Source of the DNA: Candidatus Peribacteraceae bacterium
Lineage (GTDB): Bacteria > Patescibacteriota > Gracilibacteria > Peribacterales > Peribacteraceae
Direction: 5' to 3'
Assembly (NCBI GenBank): GCA_028711345.1
Contig: JAQTSK010000008.1
Coordinates: 1 to 49,206, forward strand
DNA length: 49,206 bases
Below, piece by piece: positions 43,152 through 49,206 of the stretch (positions are counted from its first letter, which is position 1; each line of letters starts with the position of its first letter). The position numbers and the translations under genes were made by a program. The notes beneath the pieces were generated by a model that saw nothing but the letters and a program-made list of their open reading frames with translations, searched no databases and was not told where the DNA came from.

Positions 43152-44123
43152 CTATCCGCACAACAAAATCACACGCTCGATCAACGCCACCACTTCCTCC
43201 TGCCGATCCGCGGAATAATGATGACCGCCGGACTTGAGCGCCAGATCCGCCTCAGCGGCGGTATCGATGATGCGTCGCAGGCAATGAGCGGAAAGAGAAC
43301 GGGCAAGCGGCACGAGACCACGGATGGCATAGGGGCTGACTGCGAATGCCGTAGCGATGGTCCGTTCATCCTGCCGGCCTTCCTGCAGAGAAGACCAGAC
43401 AAGGGCGAGATTCTTGAGTGCGTTTAACAGAATGCCCCAGAATTGATAGGCGTCTTCACCTCGATCGAGACGATGATGGAAGAACCTGATCGCTTCGTAG
43501 GGTTGTCTGCCGCCGATCAAATCGGTGAACCTCCAAATGATCTGATCGCCGGACGGCAGGGAGAGTGCATCGACATCCGGAGAGCGGATGGAAGCGTCTG
43601 AGAATAAAACAAGCTTCTGCAATTCGCCGAGAAGCATCCACTGATCCGTCCCGACGGTCTGAAGAAGATTGCGCACCGCGGCATCGTCGATGGATGCATG
43701 CAGTTTGGCCGCCTCTTTGCGTATCCACTGATCGATTTCGTGTTCGGAGAGCGCAGGATACCGTTTCACATCCGCGCAGGATTCGATATCCTTCACCACC
43801 CCGAGCCGCTTATCCGGCTTCGGTTCGACGATGGCCACCACCACCTGCGGATGAATGTTCCCCGTCAACGACTTGAACTCCTCGCGCGAAAGAGGCGGCA
43901 ACCCATCGATGATGACCAGACGTTTCTCCCCGAGGAACGGCATGGTCGCCGCGGCATCCAGAAGTCTGGAGAGCGTTTCTCTGCCGGATATCTCGAGAAA
44001 ATTCTCCTCTCCGTACTTTTCTAAAAACGCAGACTTCCAACGCTTCAGCTCGCGCCTGAGCGCAAAATCATTCTCGCCGGTGAAGAAGTGAAGATTGGGT
44101 ACCTTCGATCGTGCGGGAGGCAT
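43152..44123 (-). CDS. holA: DNA polymerase III delta subunit
   Basis: 323 residues. Clamp loader subunit that opens the beta clamp. Seen: HFFTGENDFALRRELKRW (N-terminal strand), MPFLGEKRLVIIDGLPPLSREEF, VVVAIVEPKPDKRLGVVKDI, LLGELQKLVLF (the EL-KL helix), and a C-terminal domain with RGLVPLARSLSAHCLRRIIDTAAEADLALKSG. The start was moved to 44123 (MPPARSKVPNLHF), because the upstream ATG lies in palindromic DNA. Confidence 0.9.
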   Translation of the reverse strand: MPPARSKVPNLHFFTGENDFALRRELKRWKSAFLEKYGEENFLEISGRETLSRLLDAAATMPFLGEKRLVIIDGLPPLSREEFKSLTGNIHPQVVVAIVEPKPDKRLGVVKDIESCADVKRYPALSEHEIDQWIRKEAAKLHASIDDAAVRNLLQTVGTDQWMLLGELQKLVLFSDASIRSPDVDALSLPSGDQIIWRFTDLIGGRQPYEAIRFFHHRLDRGEDAYQFWGILLNALKNLALVWSSLQEGRQDERTIATAFAVSPYAIRGLVPLARSLSAHCLRRIIDTAAEADLALKSGGHHYSADRQEEVVALIERVILLCG

Positions 44124-44140
44124 CAAATGGATGTTACGAG

Positions 44141-44216
44141 GAAAATGAGAATACGAGAATATCAGAATATGAGACGAACTGCGTCCGCTTACTCTCATAT
44201 TCTAATATTCTTATCC
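44141..44216. repeat. Tandem-unit palindrome (GAGAATACGAGAATATC / GATATTCTAATATTC units)
   Basis: The left arm is AATGAGAATACGAGAATATC and on. The right arm is TCTCATATTCTAATATTCTT and on. It lies 17 bases before holA's start on one side and 70 bases before the dockerin gene on the other. Confidence 0.85.
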
Positions 44217-44286
44217 ACCATATCTCCATTATCCGTCAACTCCTCCCCATGGCAAAGAAAGCCCTTTTCCGCTATAGTAATGAGAA

Positions 44287-44640
44287 ATGCTACACCCGTA
44301 TTCACTCTTCCGGCGGAAATCGCTGAGGACGATCTCGATCCTCGTGACGAGCATGACGGCAGCATTCGTCCTCGGCATCAAAACGGCCGGTGATGTCCAG
44401 CCGGTCATCGATGCGACTCAAGCGGACAGTGCGATCATCGAAGGAGATATGAACGGAAACGGAATGCTGGATGCGGATGATGCCGCGCTGGCTCTGCAAG
44501 TGTCGTTGGGGTATGTCGCAGTCACCCCGTCCATGCTCGATGCGGATCCGAACCACGACTTCCACATCACCGCCGATGACGCTCTGACCATCCTGGGCAT
44601 GATCGGGCAACTTCCGACGAAACCCCAGGTAGACCTCTGA
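44287..44640 (+). CDS. Dockerin-like secreted or membrane protein, 117 residues
   Basis: A signal/anchor helix (TISILVTSMTAAFVLGI, about residues 15-32) is followed by a dockerin type I-like domain. It has two calcium-binding F-hand motifs, GDMNGNGMLDADDAALAL and DADPNHDFHITADDALTIL. In known systems dockerins bind cohesin domains. The next gene, 20 bases on, carries a cohesin-like domain, so the two are probable partners outside the cell. Confidence 0.85.
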   Translation: MLHPYSLFRRKSLRTISILVTSMTAAFVLGIKTAGDVQPVIDATQADSAIIEGDMNGNGMLDADDAALALQVSLGYVAVTPSMLDADPNHDFHITADDALTILGMIGQLPTKPQVDL

Positions 44641-44660
44641 CACACCTCAAACAGACACAC

Positions 44661-46022
44661 ATGACCCTCCGCACGTTCCCACGCACGGCACTCCAGACCG
44701 GACTGATCGTCCTCCTCATGACGCAGGAGGCAGCCGCACAAGGGACCACAACCGATATGACGCTGCTGCTGACGCCGCACTGCACAACAACCGATCGATC
44801 GACATGCGCATCCTTCTCCGTTGCCGACGGTCAGCATCTGAAAACCGACAAACTGTCTGCAGGGGACATCCTCGACGTCGACGTCGTCGTCACCGGACTC
44901 AAGTATGCGCAAGTTGAGACGATCGAAAGCTGGCTGAAGTACGACCCTGCGATTCTGGAAGCACGAAGCGTGGAAAGTACGGCTGCATTCAGCGCACCTA
45001 CACCCGGAGAGCAGACCATCGATGCCGTTCTCGGCATTGTGAAGATCGGCGGCGAAACGAAAGGGACGCTCACCACCAGTTCCACCGCCATCGCACGAGT
45101 GACGTTCCGCGTCATCGCATCGACCAACAATACCGAAGTGTCTTTCTTCGGATACAAGGTGGACGGGACCGGTCAGACTCTCGTCAATGCGGCGTACGGT
45201 AAAAAGACCGACGGAGGCGTCCTACCGCCGCCGCCATGCTTCGGAGATGTCATCGGCTGCAGAGGGGCGCCGAATCCCCTGCTGCGCATCCACCCGAGCG
45301 CACTCACCGTCATCCTTACCGATCAAACTGCAGGAAGCGCTTCGTTCTCTCAATCAACTTCATCCGCCGGACAGTCATCGTCGAACGGATCGACATTCAT
45401 CCCCATCACGACCGCAGCCGGAAGCGACAGCGGAACGCAAATCATCAATCCGACCGGAGTCGGGACTCTTGCCGGTACGCAGGGTCCCGCCGACGCAACG
45501 AACGAATCGACTGCTGCATCCTCCTTCACACTCCTGCAAGTTCAGCGACTGCGCGTCACGAGCAGAGACACTGCTGCATTTTTGGCTTGGCAAGCTCTCT
45601 TGAGCGCGGAAACCGCCGGATACAACGTCTACTACGGAACGGTCAGCGGACGGTACATCCAACGACGGAGCGTAGCCTCAGCGGACACGTCTCTGTCGAT
45701 CCGTGACCTCGCCCCGGGAACCGTGTACTACTTCGCCGTCCGCGGCGTGAACGCGAGCGGTCAGGAGAGCCAGTTCAGCCAGGAGGTGTCCGTCACCGTC
45801 GGACAACCGGAAACATCGACCTCCCCCATGGAGGCGGTCATTCCCGATGAACCGGCCGTCGAAGGCAACCCCATCGCCATCCGCGACGGTGAGATCATCC
45901 AAGGAGAGACGGGAATGGGAGAAACCGTCCTCATGCTCCTGTTCGTCTCTGCAATCATCGGCACCTCTCTCGCGTTCCGTCGCCAACTCATCCTCACACA
46001 TACCGCACCCTATGGTTCCTGA
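44661..46022 (+). CDS. Cohesin-like and fibronectin III membrane protein
   Basis: 453 residues. Signal peptide to about residue 27. The cohesin-like domain (28-165) has GDILDVDVVVTGLKYAQVETIESWLKYDPAILE and TAIARVTFRVI. A Ser/Thr linker follows, then one FN3 domain (about 300-385; SAETAGYNVYYGTVSGRY and DLAPGTVYYFAVRGVNASGQES). The C-terminus is QGETGMGE, a hydrophobic helix and a basic stretch, FRRQ, which looks like a sorting or anchor signal. It overlaps the next gene by 11 bases. Probably the surface partner for the dockerin protein. Confidence 0.85.
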   Translation: MTLRTFPRTALQTGLIVLLMTQEAAAQGTTTDMTLLLTPHCTTTDRSTCASFSVADGQHLKTDKLSAGDILDVDVVVTGLKYAQVETIESWLKYDPAILEARSVESTAAFSAPTPGEQTIDAVLGIVKIGGETKGTLTTSSTAIARVTFRVIASTNNTEVSFFGYKVDGTGQTLVNAAYGKKTDGGVLPPPPCFGDVIGCRGAPNPLLRIHPSALTVILTDQTAGSASFSQSTSSAGQSSSNGSTFIPITTAAGSDSGTQIINPTGVGTLAGTQGPADATNESTAASSFTLLQVQRLRVTSRDTAAFLAWQALLSAETAGYNVYYGTVSGRYIQRRSVASADTSLSIRDLAPGTVYYFAVRGVNASGQESQFSQEVSVTVGQPETSTSPMEAVIPDEPAVEGNPIAIRDGEIIQGETGMGETVLMLLFVSAIIGTSLAFRRQLILTHTAPYGS

Positions 46023-47127
46023 CGACGACACCATTGCCGGCTGGAACGACACGGATGCGGATACCGCAGTTCCGGTCCGATCCTCACCGACTCCCTCTGT
46101 CATTGTTCCGAGGAATGAAACCCTTGCGGATATGGGCGGTATCGAAAGCGATCAGCCTACGGAGCATGCGGCGGTGCACGTACGGAAAACGGCATCGGAA
46201 CAGATCCAGTCCAGATCCATGGGCGCAGCAGCCGTTCTGGGCATCGCAATCGTCCTGCTCTCGGTCGCTCTGTATGCCGGTATCGGCAGCATCCGGGGAG
46301 ACTTTGCCGGAAATCTGACGGGCGGAAGCCTGAAGGTCGCCATCACGCCGGCCGGTACATTCGACCCTGTGACCATCAACGTGAAAGTGGGACAGGTGAT
46401 CACCATCACGAACAATAACTTGAATCCCCAGGTCTTGAAATCAACTGACACCAACCGCGTTCTCTTCCCCGTGCAGGTGCTTTTCCCGACCACCCCCTAC
46501 ACATTCACGATCCCTCCGTCAGCCAACGGCGCCTACACCTACGTGTCGGAGACACTGCCGGCGGACAAGACGCTCGTCATCAATGTGAGTCCCGCCACCC
46601 CCATTCCGTTCGGGAATGCGCAGTCGGATACCCCTATTCCGTTCGGGCAAACGTCGTCCGCACGCCTCGAAATCCCCATTCCGTTCGGCAAACCCTCCTC
46701 ATCGTCCAGCACCTCTTCTTCGTCCAGCACCAGCTCGTCCTCCAGCTCCTCAAGCTCGGTCACCGGAAATGTCGGGGATGGTCCCGGCAGATCGGTATGG
46801 GGCGGCGGCGTCTGTACAGGCGGTACCTGCTACGTCGCCGGCGGCTACGCACCGCCAACCTACACGGCTCCTGCTGCCCTCCCGGTTAATCCATACACCG
46901 TCGGATCGCCGAATACGACCAGTCAGCAGACGATCACCACGGCTCAGGGGACGACGAAGATCGTCGAAACGGATGGAGATCATGAAGGTGCCGCTCTGCA
47001 GGAACTCTCCGAGCATCGACCGACGTCCGTCAGCGATACCGGCCCCGCGCACATGCTGCTCCTGATCATCCCGGCACTCCTCGGTGTGATACTGATGTTT
47101 GAGAGGAGGGTGCGAGTCGGCATGTAA
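46012..47127 (+). CDS. Cupredoxin-like surface protein with sortase-type C-terminus
   Basis: 371 residues. A cytoplasmic N-terminus (1-80) and a membrane span (VLGIAIVLLSVALYAGIGS) are followed by a cupredoxin-like beta domain (about 108-190) in which the usual copper His/Cys are absent. Then come three PIPFG repeats (NAQSDT and TSSARLE spacers), a Ser-only linker and CTGGTC. The C-terminus is SVSDTGPAH, a hydrophobic helix and RRVRVGM, as in sortase substrates. It overlaps the cohesin gene. Role unknown; likely linked to the cell surface by the sortase family. Confidence 0.8.
   Translation: MVPDDDTIAGWNDTDADTAVPVRSSPTPSVIVPRNETLADMGGIESDQPTEHAAVHVRKTASEQIQSRSMGAAAVLGIAIVLLSVALYAGIGSIRGDFAGNLTGGSLKVAITPAGTFDPVTINVKVGQVITITNNNLNPQVLKSTDTNRVLFPVQVLFPTTPYTFTIPPSANGAYTYVSETLPADKTLVINVSPATPIPFGNAQSDTPIPFGQTSSARLEIPIPFGKPSSSSSTSSSSSTSSSSSSSSSVTGNVGDGPGRSVWGGGVCTGGTCYVAGGYAPPTYTAPAALPVNPYTVGSPNTTSQQTITTAQGTTKIVETDGDHEGAALQELSEHRPTSVSDTGPAHMLLLIIPALLGVILMFERRVRVGM
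46599..46689 (+). repeat. Three direct copies of CCATTCCGTTCGG in the surface protein gene
   Basis: Near 46600, 46634 and 46676, spaced 34 and about 42 bases, in frame. Each encodes PIPFG. Confidence 0.8.
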
Positions 47128-47789
47128 ACCGGTCGCATTCTGTTGAGCAGGCTCAATTCCATGCAATGATTTGCCGGAGTCTTTCGACGAGCAAATTCAT
47201 CCGAGCGTAGTGACGGATATCATGAAACGGATGGTGGTGCGGACTGTACGACGTTCGCACGGAGATTCTGGAGACATATGACCAGATGCAAAGGGCGTTT
47301 TCTCTGTTACAGTCAGGGGTTTTGGCGTGAATTGGTATTGGAACGATTCAAAAATGACACGCAGGTGCCATGGTAAAGACGAATACGAGAAGATTCTCGA
47401 AGACGGCTACCAAGGCGAAAAAGTCTCAAAGTCCGTTGCTCTCGCTCTTGCTCTCAAGCAAGTCCCGTCATGGAATGACGCTCAAAAGAAGCGACAAGAT
47501 GACATATCACAGCTCTACAGTAGCCACAGGCTTCAGGGATAACGGCACGCAAGTGGCATGGTTAGATTGTTCTCCAACTCGACCGTATACTCCATTATCG
47601 AAGGCATGAAGACAATGAATGTCGATCCGATCTTCAGTCTACTAGCAGAGCAAGCCTATGATATTTCCATTGGCGTAGGGTGAATTTCACAATCGGATAA
47701 ACTTTATGCCTACTGACCGATTCTTGTTATACTAAGAATTCGTCTGTACATTTGAGAGCGTTTTCACTACATTCCAGTTGCAAATATCT
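47128..47789. other. Intergenic stretch, one weak ORF
   Basis: About 660 bases. Two overlapping plus-strand frames start at 47349 (reads MTRRCHGKDEYEKILEDGY) and 47370 (MVKTNTRRFSKTATKAKK, ending at 47609), so at most one is real. Basic composition favours the second but no family fits. TTATAC near 47729 could be a -10 for the gene at 47790. Confidence 0.35.
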
Positions 47790-48155
47790 ATGAGCATCCG
47801 TTCTGAAGTCATCGTACGCATTCAAACCGATTTAAGTGGTAGATTCCGCGTTATTGATAATACTGGTGATGACAAAAAGTTAGTTTCTGGACAGTTTCCC
47901 GACATTCTTCTTTACGGAAAAGAGACGGCAATAAATGACACACTCCTATTTATAATGAAAGTAGAAAATGGCGGTGAGCTGGTTGATAGCGTTCCATTAT
48001 GGAAAAGCCTTAGCGGAACTCCAACAGGTTTTTATATTGTGGTGCAAAAAGATAAGTTGAATGAAGCAAAGAAATTAGCTGCTGTTACAGGCGTAAAAGC
48101 AAGATTCGCTTGGTATGAAAAAGCTAACGATAAATTAGTAGTTCATTATGAATGA
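47790..48155 (+). CDS. Hypothetical protein, 121 residues
   Basis: An AT-rich soluble protein: MSIRSEVIVRIQTDLSGRF, then a mixed alpha/beta region (PTGFYIVVQKDKLNEAKKLAAVTGVKARFAWYEK). No family recognised. It overlaps the start of the next gene by eight bases, so the two form one unit. The low GC suggests acquired DNA. Confidence 0.6.
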   Translation: MSIRSEVIVRIQTDLSGRFRVIDNTGDDKKLVSGQFPDILLYGKETAINDTLLFIMKVENGGELVDSVPLWKSLSGTPTGFYIVVQKDKLNEAKKLAAVTGVKARFAWYEKANDKLVVHYE

Positions 48156-48606
48156 TATGTGGTTACTTATTCTCGGCGCTGCAATAGCTGTTTTCGGCGG
48201 CGTGCTCGGCTATGAATATAATGCATGGAGAGATAGTTGTCGCGAATTGAAATCCATTAAAGTGTCTCTCTGTGACGAGCTTGGCGATATTGAATCTACA
48301 ATCAAAAGCATGCATGAGGTGTGGGACAAATCAAAGACTCTATACCCCTCCTATTTAGAAACATTGCAGCAGAACACAACTGCCTTTGATGGCTTGCGTG
48401 AGCGTCTCTTTCTTATCGGAGAATCCGCCCTACGTAAGAAAGTGGTTGATTATTACAGGAAGCTCAAGGATGCAGTGAAAGAATATCAAGGCAAAATAGG
48501 TTCCTTGGCAAATACAGACCAAGCCAAAGCAGAACAGGCGAATATTGCTGCTGCATTTAAAACTCTCGAAACTGAAGCAAAAAACATACGAGAAGGATTA
48601 GAGTAG
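48148..48606 (+). CDS. Membrane-anchored coiled-coil protein, 152 residues
   Basis: An N-terminal span (about residues 4-22, LLILGAAIAVFGGVLGY) is followed by long helices over the rest of the protein (RELKSIKVSLCDELGDIESTIKSMHEV; KKVVDYYRKLKDAVKEYQGKI). No known domain. The ATG at 48148 overlaps the end of the previous gene. Possibly a two-gene membrane/soluble pair, as in toxin-immunity or sensor systems, but there is no direct evidence. Confidence 0.6.
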   Translation: MNDMWLLILGAAIAVFGGVLGYEYNAWRDSCRELKSIKVSLCDELGDIESTIKSMHEVWDKSKTLYPSYLETLQQNTTAFDGLRERLFLIGESALRKKVVDYYRKLKDAVKEYQGKIGSLANTDQAKAEQANIAAAFKTLETEAKNIREGLE

Positions 48607-48632
48607 TAGCGTCGCATTTTATGGAAATATGC

Positions 48633-48644
48633 TAAAATACACTC
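48633..48644 (+). promoter_or_regulatory. TAAAAT box six bases before GTG
   Basis: TAAAAT (48633-48638), then ACACTC, then the GTG at 48645. Same spacing as the promoters before 6823 and 41487. No clear -35. Confidence 0.5.
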
Positions 48645-49097
48645 GTGACAAGACTCGGTCGCCCAACAAAGTACGATCATCAAATGCTAGCCAAGGCACA
48701 GTCCTACGTCCAACACTGCCAAAAAGCTAAGGAAATGCCCTTTATAGAGGAGTTGGCGCTTACATTGGATGTAAATGACGATACGATCGTGGAGTGGGGC
48801 AAAGAACATGATGAATTTTCCGCCACGGTGAGGAAACTCAAGATGCTCCAGAAGCTACACCTGAAGAAGGGTGCGCTTGAAAAGAAGCTACATGCTTCTA
48901 TTGCCGTGTTTCTTCTCAAGACGAACCACGGCATGAATGAGGATGAAAAGGAGCCAGAGCTTGATCACACGACACATATTCATTTTGTCGGCAGAACGCC
49001 AACCACTATGGAAGATGCAATGTACGACAAGAATGAGGCGATTGCTGACTTGGAGAAGGCTGAGAAGGCGATAGAGAAGTTTTGCCTCTTCAGGTAA
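48645..49097 (+). CDS. Terminase small subunit-like protein
   Basis: 150 residues. The start MTRLGRPTKYDHQMLAKAQ and the HTH-like core (ELALTLDVNDDTIVEWGKEHDEFSATVRKLKMLQ), then AIAVFLLKTNHGMNEDEKE, match the small terminase or packaging-type proteins of phages. Starts at GTG, with TAAAAT exactly six bases before. A phage large subunit would be expected next, but a transposase tail is found instead, so the gene may be a leftover of a prophage or belong to a plasmid-like element. Confidence 0.7.
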   Translation: MTRLGRPTKYDHQMLAKAQSYVQHCQKAKEMPFIEELALTLDVNDDTIVEWGKEHDEFSATVRKLKMLQKLHLKKGALEKKLHASIAVFLLKTNHGMNEDEKEPELDHTTHIHFVGRTPTTMEDAMYDKNEAIADLEKAEKAIEKFCLFR

Positions 49098-49134
49098 TCG
49101 AGTGGGTAAACTGATCTGACATTCTTTTTCATGA

Positions 49135-49206
49135 TCAAAGTTTAGGAAGCATGCAAGTGAGCACTTTGAGCCGCAAATATTCTTCATCACGCAGACCGTA
49201 GGCTCG
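49135..49206 (-). CDS. C-terminal end of a transposase (truncated by window)
   Basis: Minus-strand frame of 23 residues ending in TGA. It reads RAYGLRDEEYLRLKVLTCM and then LPKL. An AYG-F/LRD-EYxxLK ending is typical of the last helix of DDE transposases (ISL3- or IS1595-like). The body lies to the right of the window. Confidence 0.5.
   Translation of the reverse strand, partial: RAYGLRDEEYLRLKVLTCMLPKL

Noticed and set aside
47337-47609. Two overlapping small ORFs upstream of 47790
   Set aside because: Neither has a promoter, leader or recognisable pattern; listed only as part of the intergenic stretch.

Overview
The window reads as bacterial chromosome from a member of the Candidate Phyla Radiation (Patescibacteria), most likely the Peregrinibacteria/Peribacteria branch. 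This is inferred from recognisable family types: a DUF5671 membrane protein, a cysteine-rich ribbon protein, an RNHCP protein, a DUF1189 protein, a cohesin/dockerin pair, and weak or absent Shine-Dalgarno sites. It does not come from a marker gene comparison. The genetic code looks standard: TGA is used as a stop (hisS, fabG, greA) and an RF1 gene is present.

Backbone, left part (1-25.5 kb). In order: the tail of an unknown gene, a lipoprotein, tRNA-Pro(CGG), a peroxiredoxin/3-methyladenine glycosylase pair, an SDR reductase (FabG/PhaB type) that looks inserted, a 47-cysteine protein, an RNHCP protein divergent from purD, a secreted protein, prfA, DUF5671 and DUF1189 membrane proteins, mnmA, a sortase, an EamA transporter, tRNA-Leu(TAA), an asparaginase-like protein, an M24 peptidase, a pilin-like two-helix protein and a PKD/proline-rich membrane protein.

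Mobile region (about 25.5-37.5 kb). An integrative element ends in a large serine recombinase whose last codons are antisense to tRNA-His(GTG). It carries a split primase (small coupled ORF, CHC2-like domain, TOPRIM protein), a DUF5659 protein, a winged-helix protein, and an AT-rich cargo of five proteins that share a CxxC-CxxC zinc ribbon. Most of these are membrane proteins and one is a zinc ribbon-RDD-trypsin-like protease fusion. The left end was not located.

Backbone, right part (37.5-47.1 kb). hisS beside its own tRNA, gyrB with a small membrane protein, a Cys-rich small protein, greA, holA, then a surface operon: dockerin protein, cohesin-FN3 membrane protein, and cupredoxin-like protein with a sortase-type C-terminus. 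The last 2 kb hold an AT-richer two-gene unit, a terminase small subunit-like gene and a transposase tail, so a second mobile region starts here.

The backbone intergenic regions are full of imperfect palindromes. Each is built from a short unit repeated several times on one arm and its reverse complement on the other, with a different unit at each locus. Several end a few bases before a start codon. None was seen inside the integrative element. Other palindrome families (REP-like, four-hairpin array, nested mosaic) are also present, and two are inserted in frame within genes (mnmA, sortase).
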